A DNA stretch of 64,000 bases, from assembly GCF_018130165.1 (NCBI RefSeq), contig NZ_JAFCLZ010000002.1, positions 372,001 through 436,000 of the forward strand, written 5' to 3'. The position numbers and the translations under genes are program-made. Source of the stretch: Bradyrhizobium sp. JYMT SZCCT0180. Lineage in GTDB: Bacteria > Pseudomonadota > Alphaproteobacteria > Rhizobiales > Xanthobacteraceae. The notes below the pieces were generated by a model, which was not told the origin of the DNA, ran no database searches, and was given only the letters and a program-made list of their open reading frames with translations. Positions within the stretch are counted from its first letter, which is position 1. Each line of letters starts with the position of its first letter. Below, piece by piece: positions 54,936 to 63,531 of this stretch.

Positions 54936-56741
54936 GTGCAGCTCCAGTTGCCGGGCGCCGCCAGCGTGACCCGGCCGCGGCGCTCCCTGTTCGTCAAGTA
55001 CTTCGTCACACTGTTTGTCGCAGTGGTGGTGCCGCTCACACTTGGCTCCGTGATCGAGGCCTGGTTCGCCTTTCGCGACCATCGTCTTCATCTCAATGAA
55101 GTGCTTCAGATCGAGGCCCGCGCTGCGGCCGACCGGATCCAGACCTTTACCGATGGCATACGCGATCAGCTCGGCTGGCTCGTGCAGTTTCCGTGGACCC
55201 AGGGCGAGGACGACCGGCGCAGGGTCGACGGGCTGCGGCTGCTGCAGCAGGTGCCGGCGATCGTTTCGGTGTCGCTGGTTGACCCGACCGGCACCGAACG
55301 CGTGTTCGTATCCAGGATGAGTCTGAATCGGTCCGGTCGGGGTACGGACATGTCTGATGATCCCGCGGTGGTGGGGGCGCGCGCGAACCGGGTCTGGTAC
55401 GGTCCTGTGCGATATCAGCGCGATTCAGAGCCCTACATGCGGATCGCCGTCGCGGGAAACCGCGCGGCCGCCGGAGTTGTCGTTGCCGACATCAATTTGA
55501 AACTGATCTGGGATGTCATCGCGGCGATCAAGATCGGCAGCACCGGCCACGCCCTTGTCGTCGATGACGCAGGACGCCTGATTGCTCACCCGGACATCAG
55601 CCTGGTGCTGCGCAGTGGCGCGGGGTCGGGCGAATTCAGCCGGCTCAAATCGGTTGTGTCGGCTGCCAATGGATCGGCGGTCGTCACCACAGGCGATGAC
55701 GGAAGAGATTTCGTCGCGCTCTCGGTACCTGCCGCGAATGTGGGGTGGACCGTGATTGCCCAGCAGCCGATCGTAGAGGCGTTTGAATCCATGCGCGCGG
55801 CGCTGTGGCGTTCCCTGATGTTCATCGCCGTCGGAACGGTTTTTGCGCTTGTGCTCGCCTATTGGCGTGCATCCCGCATGTGGGTGCCGATACGCAAGCT
55901 GGAGGAGGGCGCTGAACGGATCGGGATGGGACAGCTCGAACATCGCATCGCGATCGAAAGCCGCGACGAACTGGAGCAATTGGCAGTCCGATTCAACCAG
56001 ATGGCGGAAGAGCTGGGAGCATCGCAACAGAAATCCGAGCGCATCAATCGCCTGAAGCAATTCCTTGCCCCGCAGGTCGCCGAACTGGTGGAACACTCCG
56101 ATCCGCGGCTGCTGGATGGACAGCGGCGTGACGTGGTTGCGATTTTCGGCGATCTGCGCGGCTTCACCGCGTTTTCCGCCCGCGCCGAGCCCGAGGTCAT
56201 TCTGGCCGTGCTGAGAGAATATTACGAGGCCATTGGCGCCGTCACGGCCCGCCATGCCGCCACCCTGATCCGTTTCGCCGGTGACGGCGTGATGGTTCTC
56301 GTCAACGCGCCGGTCAGGTGCGAGGACCCGGCGCATTGCGGCATCAGGCTTGCGATCGACATGCAGGCCGCCGTGCAATCCCTTGCCAACAACTGGTCCG
56401 CCGGTGGCTGCACCGTGGGCTTCGGCGTGGGCATTGCGATGGGACCCGCGACCGTGGGTACCCTCGGCTATCAAGGGCGGCTCGACTACACGGCGATCGG
56501 AAACGTCGTCAATCTGGCATCCCGGCTTTGCAGTCTGGCTGACGACGCGGAGATATTGGTCGACCCTGTTGTCACCGAACAGGTCAGGGATCGCATCCCG
56601 CTGGCATCGATCGGGAAGCAGCCGATCAAGGGTTTCGATCTTGCGCCTGAGGTGTTTGCCGTCGTTCGCAGCCATCCATCCGTCCGCGGTCTTGGTTGTC
56701 AACGCGAGCCTGCCTGCGTTCCATCCGTCGCAGCGGGATAG
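54936..56741 (+). CDS. Membrane class III adenylate/guanylate cyclase with dCache and HAMP domains
   Basis: 601 residues from GTG 54936 (GTG 54966 also possible). A first helix (YFVTLFVAVVVPLTLGSVI) is followed by a double-Cache-like periplasmic domain (about 45-290) with SVSLVDPTGTERVF and GHALVVDDAGRLIAHPDIS. Then come a second helix, HAMP (about 320-370) and a cyclase domain (about 390-580). Catalytic residues: metal Asp in AIFGDLRGFTAFS, second metal region RFAGDGVMVLVN, and transition-state Asn/Arg in AIGNVVNLASRL. It should make cAMP (or cGMP) in response to a periplasmic ligand. The SBP gene 22 bp upstream is a likely partner. Confidence 0.93.
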   Translation: MQLQLPGAASVTRPRRSLFVKYFVTLFVAVVVPLTLGSVIEAWFAFRDHRLHLNEVLQIEARAAADRIQTFTDGIRDQLGWLVQFPWTQGEDDRRRVDGLRLLQQVPAIVSVSLVDPTGTERVFVSRMSLNRSGRGTDMSDDPAVVGARANRVWYGPVRYQRDSEPYMRIAVAGNRAAAGVVVADINLKLIWDVIAAIKIGSTGHALVVDDAGRLIAHPDISLVLRSGAGSGEFSRLKSVVSAANGSAVVTTGDDGRDFVALSVPAANVGWTVIAQQPIVEAFESMRAALWRSLMFIAVGTVFALVLAYWRASRMWVPIRKLEEGAERIGMGQLEHRIAIESRDELEQLAVRFNQMAEELGASQQKSERINRLKQFLAPQVAELVEHSDPRLLDGQRRDVVAIFGDLRGFTAFSARAEPEVILAVLREYYEAIGAVTARHAATLIRFAGDGVMVLVNAPVRCEDPAHCGIRLAIDMQAAVQSLANNWSAGGCTVGFGVGIAMGPATVGTLGYQGRLDYTAIGNVVNLASRLCSLADDAEILVDPVVTEQVRDRIPLASIGKQPIKGFDLAPEVFAVVRSHPSVRGLGCQREPACVPSVAAG

Positions 56742-57277
56742 CCGCGTGGAATGGCAGCACCGCGATGGACGGCTTATCGGGCAGCGGTAGGGAATTGGAA
56801 GCGTTCGCGAGGGCGGCAGCACCCGGAGGGTCGCCGAGGCTGCCAACGATGTAAGCCCTGATCGGCTCCTCGATGTTCTTGACCTGTTGGGGATCGAGAT
56901 TCGCGAACGACAACGGCAGAACCTTCTTGACCTGCTCGCAGGTGGCACCAGAGACACAGAGCGCCTTACTCAAGCCCCGACAGAAACTCGAAGACGGCGG
57001 CGGTGAATGCTGCCGGATCACGACAGGGCCCGTCGTGGTTGACATTTTGAAGAACGAGCTGCCGGCTTGAGACCTCCTCCTCGATGATCAGGTTGCCGGC
57101 GTCTTTGGAAATGAGACTTGCAGCCATTAGGTTCTCACGCGCGAAAGCGCGCCCTCTACGTCAAGAAGAATGGGAATTTCACTAACTCGGGGTATCCCGC
57201 CTTACAGAACGCGGAGCCGCTCAAGCTTCGCGGGCATGCTTGTTCTAGGCTGGGTTGTGGTGCTAGTTGGTGGGTCT
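56742..57277. other. Region with a cyclase remnant and no complete gene
   Basis: 536 bp. The minus strand carries the cyclase remnant given separately. A 45-residue minus-strand frame (57127 to 56990, starting MAASLISKDAGNLIIEEEV) overlaps its edge; it has no clear ribosome site and I treat it as unproven. The acyltransferase start lies at the right end. Confidence 0.5.
56746..56970 (-). pseudogene. Remnant of a cyclase C-terminus joined to a TPR-type linker
   Basis: A 75-residue open stretch (ALCVSGATCEQVKKVLPLSF, NLDPQQVKNIEEPIRAYIV, then LPLPDKPSIAVLPF) matches the well-known junction in rhizobial adenylate cyclases. There the cyclase domain ends QxVKNIxxPVRVY and leads into PDKPSIAVLPF before a TPR region. 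Both flanks are lost: no upstream catalytic domain, and the frame after SIAVLPF turns to unrelated sequence. It is a decayed fragment, opposite in strand to the intact cyclase. Confidence 0.78.
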
Positions 57278-59272
57278 ATGAGCCAGCCATACCGACCCGA
57301 TATCGACGGCTTACGCGCAATCGCGGTTCTGCTGATTGTCATCTTCCACCTGGGGGGGCCGATCAGCGGCGGCTTCGTCGGCGTTGATGTATTTTTTGTC
57401 ATTTCCGGATTTCTAATTACCAAGATCATCATCCAAGACATCGATAGTGGAAGCTTTTCCTTCTCTGCCTTCTACGCTCGACGCATAAGGCGCATCTTCC
57501 CGGCGCTTCTGGTGATGTTGACCATTGTGCTGGTATCCGGAGCGTTTCTTTTGATGCCCGGTGACTATGAAGTGACGGCACGTAGTGTGTTGTACGCCTC
57601 CGTCTCGGCGTCAAACTTCTACTTTCTAAAGCACACCGGCTATTTTGATGTGGCGTCCGAGATGATGCCGCTCCTGCATACTTGGTCACTGGCGATCGAG
57701 GAACAGTTCTACCTCGTTTGGCCCGCAACACTTGTCTTTCTTGTTCACCTGTTCGGTCGCAGCCGTCGCAACATCGGCCTTTTTGTAGCCATTGTTTGCG
57801 CCGCCGGCTTCGTTCTGTGCATCCATCAGACGCAGACAAATCCAAAGGCAGCCTTCTACCTGCCTCACACCCGCGCCTGGGAACTCGATGTTGGCGCGCT
57901 GCTGGCGGTCATCCCGCGCGCCCGCTATACGGCTTCGCGCGTCGTCGCCCACATCGCGGGATTGGCTGGCCTCGCGCTGATCCTTTGGAGCGCGCTCTCA
58001 CTCACCCGATCCTCGCCGTTCCCGAGCTATCATGCCGCGCTGCCCGTGGCAGGAGCTGCGCTGCTAGTAGCGCCGTGGCGTTCGGTCGGGCTAGTTCAAA
58101 GGCTCCTTTCCTTCGCGCCGTTTACATTCGTGGGGAAAATCTCTTACTCACTCTACCTTTGGCATTGGCCGATCATCACCTTGTATCGGCACTACCAAAT
58201 GGACGCCCCGATGTCGGTCATCGAACAGGCGTGCCTCGCGGTAATCATCCTTGTGGTGTCGTGGGCGTCATGGACTTTTGTCGAGGAGCCCTTCAGACGA
58301 TCGCGCCGGGACGCTCAAGTTAGCATCGGATGCGGACTGACCGCCACAGCGGCCGTAGGCTTGCTGGCCTTCGTGATTGTCATTAAGAGCGGTTTTCCCG
58401 AACGGGCACCCGGCGCGGAGCAATACGCAAGCTTGGAGGTGATGTGGAACTGGGACTGTAGGCACAAGCGTGAGATTCCCATCTCGCATCCATCATCATG
58501 TGTTCTCGGAACTGGCGACACTAAAATAGCTGGACTGCTGATCGGCGACAGCCACGCACAGCATTTCGCTCCATTGATCGATGTGGCGGCGCAAGAGATT
58601 GGAATTTCATTCGCAACTTCCCAGAACCAGGGTTGTATGCCGCTCTTAGGCAGCACATCGTTGAGGCGTTTTTTTCCTCCCGATCCAGGTTACGGGCAAC
58701 ATTGCGCCAAGCTTATCGCCCCCATTTTGAGCTACGTTCGATCTAATCCAGATATCAACGTTATCATCCTCGCAGCTGCATGGGTGGGCTATCCTACTGA
58801 TCTTTACCGCGACAGTCCAAACGAGCGTGGTGGCCAGCGTGGTATCGAATTGATGGCCGATGCCTTTGATGAATTCTTTCGGTCGCTTGACCGGCCAGGA
58901 CTCAAGTTTCTGGTGATCGGCGACGTACCACAAGTGCTGCCCTACAATTACTTGTGCTTGTCCAAAAGCCCAATGATCTTGCGGCGCCCTTGTCCTCCAC
59001 CAATACTGAAAACGCCACGATCAACTTTCGGCGCGTATCAGGAAGAGATACGGTCCTCCCTTCGAGATCTCACCAATCGATGGCCCAATGTCTCGGTGTT
59101 GCTGCCTCACGATCTAATGTGCGATGACGATGGATGCTCCACGTCATTGAATGGTGATTATCTGTATCGCGATCTGAACCACCTTCGCCGCAATCTCACA
59201 CCGGAGACGGCCACGCAACTCGTTCACCTGCTGCGTCTCCCGAGCGCCATTTCAGCAACCCTCCCGCCATAG
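57278..59272 (+). CDS. Acyltransferase-3 / SGNH fusion (OafB/OatA-type)
   Basis: 664 residues from ATG 57278 (an earlier ATG 57170 would add 36 non-family residues). An N-terminal acyltransferase-3 membrane domain (about 5-360, ten helices) begins YRPDIDGLRAIAVLLIVIFH and has the RRIRRIFPAL motif. A C-terminal periplasmic SGNH hydrolase-like domain (about 400-655) has nucleophile Ser in LIGDSHAQHF and the Asp/His pair in YRDLNHLRR. Such fusions O-acetylate lipopolysaccharide, peptidoglycan or exopolysaccharide sugars. Codon use and lower local GC than neighbours hint at transfer. Confidence 0.93.
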   Translation: MSQPYRPDIDGLRAIAVLLIVIFHLGGPISGGFVGVDVFFVISGFLITKIIIQDIDSGSFSFSAFYARRIRRIFPALLVMLTIVLVSGAFLLMPGDYEVTARSVLYASVSASNFYFLKHTGYFDVASEMMPLLHTWSLAIEEQFYLVWPATLVFLVHLFGRSRRNIGLFVAIVCAAGFVLCIHQTQTNPKAAFYLPHTRAWELDVGALLAVIPRARYTASRVVAHIAGLAGLALILWSALSLTRSSPFPSYHAALPVAGAALLVAPWRSVGLVQRLLSFAPFTFVGKISYSLYLWHWPIITLYRHYQMDAPMSVIEQACLAVIILVVSWASWTFVEEPFRRSRRDAQVSIGCGLTATAAVGLLAFVIVIKSGFPERAPGAEQYASLEVMWNWDCRHKREIPISHPSSCVLGTGDTKIAGLLIGDSHAQHFAPLIDVAAQEIGISFATSQNQGCMPLLGSTSLRRFFPPDPGYGQHCAKLIAPILSYVRSNPDINVIILAAAWVGYPTDLYRDSPNERGGQRGIELMADAFDEFFRSLDRPGLKFLVIGDVPQVLPYNYLCLSKSPMILRRPCPPPILKTPRSTFGAYQEEIRSSLRDLTNRWPNVSVLLPHDLMCDDDGCSTSLNGDYLYRDLNHLRRNLTPETATQLVHLLRLPSAISATLPP

Positions 59273-59767
59273 TGTTCAGGGTGATCAAGTCCGCGATGGT
59301 GGTGCGGCCGACTAACTCGATACTTGGAGGGCGCGAAGATTTCAGATGATCCGCTGCCAGACATTAGCTTCGCGGTTGATTGCCCGCCCCGCGCGACGTG
59401 CGGGGAGATCAAGTACGTCACGTCACTCGAGCCGAGGCATCGACGGCGAGGCATCCGATCCGCTGAAGGATCCGACATCTACCTACGGTGGACGGGCAAA
59501 TTTGGTTGCCCGCAGACGCGCGCTTAGACTGATCGAGTCTCTGCCATCCGCAGCCCACGCTCGGCGGCGACGTGCAAGTAGACGCCGGTCCTCCTCGAAC
59601 CGAGCCAACTGCCAGCGGAAGTTGCGCAAGTAACTGCACCAATGCTGACTTTGGTGGCGCTCGTCATCCGCCTCAAATGTGAACATGTTCACATCCGCGC
59701 ATCCCAGGGCAGGGCAAAATCGAACATAATAAGCACACTGGCAACCCTTGAGCCTACGGAGTGCTCA
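59273..59767. other. Intergenic region with a perfect palindrome, no supported long gene
   Basis: 495 bp. A minus-strand frame (59686 to 59483; MFTFEADDERHQSQHWCSYL onward, ending LSARLRATKFARPP) looks a little protein-like but has no ribosome site. I leave it uncalled. The 18-bp palindrome at 59677 overlaps its putative start and lies 74 bp upstream of the gene at 59768. Confidence 0.4.
59677..59694. promoter_or_regulatory. 18-bp perfect palindrome, candidate operator
   Basis: ATGTGAACATGTTCACAT is perfectly self-complementary. Half-site TGTGAAC / GTTCACA resembles sites of dimeric regulators in general (GntR/FadR- or CRP-like halves) without matching one strictly. It lies upstream of the small gene at 59768. 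Confidence 0.5.
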
Positions 59768-59947
59768 ATGAGTGACAAACGTTGGCCGTACTTCGCCGCC
59801 GTGGCATCGATCATCCTGGCGATATCCGTTGCGTACCTGGTTGAGCGGAAGTGCCAAAGAGAGCTTGCATTTCAGCATTCCTTTCCATCCGCTCTGTCCG
59901 AGCTGATTGTTGGAAGTGAGCCGATTAGGTGTTGGTTCAGTAATTAA
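59768..59947 (+). CDS. 59-residue membrane protein
   Basis: ATG 59768 with GGAG six bases upstream. One membrane helix (YFAAVASIILAISVAYLV) is followed by a basic residue cluster and a 30-residue tail with two cysteines (RKCQRE, IRCWFSN). The strong ribosome site and hydrophobic helix support a real small gene. Function unknown. A perfect 18-bp palindrome lies upstream. Confidence 0.6.
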   Translation: MSDKRWPYFAAVASIILAISVAYLVERKCQRELAFQHSFPSALSELIVGSEPIRCWFSN

Positions 59948-60177
59948 CGTATGTGGGGGCCATACGAGCACATCAACCACGGTTACGTTCGGCTGGTCCC
60001 GCGCGAGCAACTGAGAACGCACCCTCAACGCTTTACGCGTATGTAGCAGGTGTTGATACCAGCGCTGCTTCACCAGCAGGAGCGATTAATCCGCCGTCTG
60101 CACCCCTGGGTCGCGCCGGCCGAAAGGCGATCGTGCGGCCTTTCTGCTGGGTGGTCTCACGGGTACTGGGAGTGCAG

Positions 60178-63090
60178 CTATGAGCAGGTCTCGACCAGCT
60201 TCCTGATGCTTCGCTCGAAGGTTGGGATCTTCAGGATCAGAGAACCTCGGCTGGTCTCGATCTGAACGAGAACACGCCAGGTCTCGTCAGCCTTTTGGGC
60301 TCCGACAATCCCGACCTGGAGGGCCTTTGAAAGCAGCTGAATCTGCTCGACCGGATTGCCTTGTCGGCCCTTGTCAGGCTGGGCTTGTGCGGGTTGCCCG
60401 AGAAGAAACAGAATTGAAAACCGATTATTAAATTGATCGCTGACAAGCACCGCAGCTTTGGGATCATCGCCATTGAGGCGCCGCTTGCCAATCAAGACTT
60501 GTTCAGAGGGATTGTAGTTCGGGAACGATATCGTTGGCTTCCCATCCTGGTCCACGACGAGGGCAGTGAAGCTGATTATGCCGCGTTCCGCGCACTTGGC
60601 CTCGATCTCGGCAACTGCCCCTTCATCGTTCTTCTGAACCGATGAAACCTTGTAGTCAGGTTTATCGGTCATAGGATCGATCTTCTGGTCCAAAGACCAT
60701 CGCGTGCCGCTCTCCCGCGAGTATTGGTCGCCGAGACGCTGCACTTCACGCCGCTTCTCACCGTTTGCCATCACTGTATCGACATCGGATGAGACCCGAT
60801 CGAAAGTATCCTTCGTCTTCGAATAGGTGCGTAACTGGTCTTCGTTCAAGGGGAACTTCATGAGCTTCAGAGACTGCTGCTGTGAGGCAAGATCGGCCAT
60901 TGCTTGACCAGTCTTGTTGTCCAGCAGATCTCGGCCACGCGCGGACACGCGGGAGTTCAGACGTTCGATGTCGTTGGTCAGACTGTCGACACCTTCTTGC
61001 TGGGAAACGGCGGTTCGCAACTCGGAAAGGGCAGTATTCACCTTTGTTATCGCGCCTTGGAACTCGACCTGCTTTTCCACGTCGTCTGGGCGATAGGTAT
61101 TTAGGTCGCTGGCGACCTTGTCGAGCTCAGTTGCCTTTTGAGTTTCGCTAGGCAGTAGGCGCGAGTTTGGTAGGTCGGCAATTCTCCGCTTGAGCACCGG
61201 AATGTCATTGAGGACCGAATTGCGGGCCTCCGAAAGGTCCTTCGCCCATTGCGATGCTTTAGTGATCTTGGCGACATTGGGACGAATCTGATCCAGTCGA
61301 GCTGTAACCTGGTTCAAATCCACGGAGACGTCTGCTTTCGTTCGGTCGCGTCGCTCCGCCAACGAATCCAGGTCGCCCTTCAATTGGCGCACTGCATCGA
61401 TCGTTGCTTGATCCGCGACGACAACGAGCGGTCCCGATAGTTGGTTCAACCAATCGGAGACTAACTGTGTCACGGACCTGATTTTTGAGGTTTGATTATC
61501 TAGTAGCTGCCTCCGTTGATTTCCGACCTCGAACTTGTTGAGAAGGGCAGCGCGCATGCTCAGAGCGGTCTCATAGTCTTCGTTGCGAACGGATTGCTTG
61601 TAAGTGCCGAAGTCCGTGGCCAGCTCATCCCGCCCTTGATACCGGTCGGTGTTCTCCAGGAGTTCGTTGTAGGTCTTTTCGTCCTGAGCAAGCGTGTTCT
61701 GGATGTCGGATTGGAGCGCTCTTCCGGCAGACTTCCACAGCTCGAGCGGACGTTGGACCCCGCCGTTGGCGTCACCCCGCAATGTGATCCAATATCGTTG
61801 GATATACATCCTGTCGTAGCCGCAATTGCCTGACATCGGGATCTGAGCCCGGACAAGCGCTCCTCCTAGATCCCGATACGATTCTCGAACCCCCGACGAA
61901 ACTCTCTGCTCTCGAAGCCAACGAGAGACTTCCGGGCTTTGCTTGAGGTAGGTATCGACGGTAGTAGCTCTTTCGTTTAGCTGCTGGCGGCATTCAGCGA
62001 CGAGAGGGCATGTTTGTGTTTGGCTGCTCGATCCGAGCTGTGTTTCGGCAGCCTGAAGTTGCTCGCATACGGATGGGGTGTTCAGCATGCTCGAGAACCG
62101 CGCCTGTGCCGGTGTATCCACCGGGCGAGGCTCGTTCCTTGGCGGACTCTCAGCCACTTGGTTGGCTGGAGCCGGCAGGTCAGCGGCAAAAAAACGAAGA
62201 GTGCCCGTTCCGCTTCGATCCCAGTTCGCTGCCCATACATATCCTGGGCCGCCCGCTACTCGATAGATTGGCAGGTTCAGCTCGGCAGAGCGGCGGAAGT
62301 TGCCAAGATGGTCCACAAGTATTCCCGAGCGGACATCCTTTCCAGCGCCCAGTTGGGCAACGCTTTGAGGGTTCAACGGCAGAAGCTTTACGTCGCCCCA
62401 TAGGGCAATGAGACCGGTCAGGCCTGCCGAGTTGGCTGGGATATCTATTGTCCTCGCTGCGCCGAACCTTTTTGTCAGCCGACCTACATCATCATTAGCT
62501 TCGGTTCCGGAAAACCAAGCGGGCTCCAAAAAGCGGTTAACATAAGCGACGGTGCCATCCGAAGCATGGAGTATCGAATAGCTCGAGGTGAATGCACCAC
62601 GAGCGCCTCGCTCGTTTTTCTTCCGTTGGCACCAAGTGAAGCCAACAAACTGGCTGCTGGGGCCGCATGAGTATTCGGTATACGAGGCACTGCCAAACGC
62701 CACGCGAGCGCCAAGTGTTAGCCCGTCGACAGAGTAAACCGATGCGTTGGCACCGGATGGCGATCCAGAGCCCCTATTGGGGGCGTTTGAAGACTGGCCC
62801 ACTGGCGTACGACAGGCGGTGCGAGCGTCGGAAACCCGTGGGTCGGACGGGTTCACGCCTTCCTGTATAGCTTGATTGACCGAGAAGCCCCGTTCGCGGA
62901 GGACTTGGTCGGTACACGACAGCTCATTGGGCGGGAGTTGCTGCCAGGCTTGCTGCGTTGCCGCGGCCACACCCGAACGAACGAAGTTACCGAACATCTC
63001 CATAAGTTCGCGCTGTTGGGCCACTGCACCGTGTGATGCACCAGCCGACAGCGCCAACGCAGCGAGCAATGCGAGTTTCCTGCGCCCCAT
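60178..63090 (-). CDS. Large periplasmic protein of unknown function
   Basis: 970 residues from ATG 63090, with GGGGGAG six bases upstream; TTG 63105 is not needed. Signal peptide ends near SHGAVAQ. An N-terminal globular part (about 110-320) has FGSASYTEYSCGPSSQFVGF and the block YSILHASDGTVAYVNRF. A region of about 440-800 is rich in charged helices likely to form coiled coils (for example DLDSLAERRDRTKADVSVDL, VDSLTNDIERLNSRVSARG). A C-terminal beta-like part ends RSIRKLVETCS. Eight or more cysteines suggest disulfides in the periplasm. I recognise no catalytic motif. It stands alone, convergent with short genes on the left. Confidence 0.82.
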   Translation of the reverse strand: MGRRKLALLAALALSAGASHGAVAQQRELMEMFGNFVRSGVAAATQQAWQQLPPNELSCTDQVLRERGFSVNQAIQEGVNPSDPRVSDARTACRTPVGQSSNAPNRGSGSPSGANASVYSVDGLTLGARVAFGSASYTEYSCGPSSQFVGFTWCQRKKNERGARGAFTSSYSILHASDGTVAYVNRFLEPAWFSGTEANDDVGRLTKRFGAARTIDIPANSAGLTGLIALWGDVKLLPLNPQSVAQLGAGKDVRSGILVDHLGNFRRSAELNLPIYRVAGGPGYVWAANWDRSGTGTLRFFAADLPAPANQVAESPPRNEPRPVDTPAQARFSSMLNTPSVCEQLQAAETQLGSSSQTQTCPLVAECRQQLNERATTVDTYLKQSPEVSRWLREQRVSSGVRESYRDLGGALVRAQIPMSGNCGYDRMYIQRYWITLRGDANGGVQRPLELWKSAGRALQSDIQNTLAQDEKTYNELLENTDRYQGRDELATDFGTYKQSVRNEDYETALSMRAALLNKFEVGNQRRQLLDNQTSKIRSVTQLVSDWLNQLSGPLVVVADQATIDAVRQLKGDLDSLAERRDRTKADVSVDLNQVTARLDQIRPNVAKITKASQWAKDLSEARNSVLNDIPVLKRRIADLPNSRLLPSETQKATELDKVASDLNTYRPDDVEKQVEFQGAITKVNTALSELRTAVSQQEGVDSLTNDIERLNSRVSARGRDLLDNKTGQAMADLASQQQSLKLMKFPLNEDQLRTYSKTKDTFDRVSSDVDTVMANGEKRREVQRLGDQYSRESGTRWSLDQKIDPMTDKPDYKVSSVQKNDEGAVAEIEAKCAERGIISFTALVVDQDGKPTISFPNYNPSEQVLIGKRRLNGDDPKAAVLVSDQFNNRFSILFLLGQPAQAQPDKGRQGNPVEQIQLLSKALQVGIVGAQKADETWRVLVQIETSRGSLILKIPTFERSIRKLVETCS

Positions 63091-63285
63091 TTGTTTCTCC
63101 CCCAAGCCAAAGGAGTTTCAGCAGGTTGCAGGCGATCGATCAAGCGCACAATTGGATCAGTGGCCGAATGGTTTATAGTGGGCCAACCAGCGGACTTACC
63201 GGGAGGCCGATGCGCCAGAGCGGAGGCCGGTGGCTACGGAGTTTGAGCCCAAACGTCTGCGGAAGGGGTGGTTGGGAGAAGCACG

Positions 63286-63531
63286 ATGAACGTATTTGTG
63301 CTCGCCGCCGGAATGATGGCCGTGATCCACTTGGTGGCGGGATGCCAGCGACCGCGTCTGGCCGTGATCGTTTCGGGCGTCCTATGGCTGCTGTACGCCG
63401 TCTGGGAGCGTCAGGTGGCGACCGGCGCCCTGTGCGATGCAGACTGCAACATTCGCGTCGACCTTGTGTTCATCTTTCCCATATTGGCGCTCGCAACCCT
63501 CTCCGCCTACCAGTCGTACAACCGGACATGA
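63286..63531 (+). CDS. 81-residue membrane protein
   Basis: ATG 63286 with GGGAGAA five bases upstream. Three hydrophobic segments (NVFVLAAGMMAVIHLVAGC, LAVIVSGVLWLLYAVW, VDLVFIFPILALATLSAY) with a short loop holding two cysteines (ALCDADCNIRVD). It resembles small hypothetical membrane proteins common in rhizobia. Function unknown. It is divergent from the 970-residue protein gene. Confidence 0.72.
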   Translation: MNVFVLAAGMMAVIHLVAGCQRPRLAVIVSGVLWLLYAVWERQVATGALCDADCNIRVDLVFIFPILALATLSAYQSYNRT

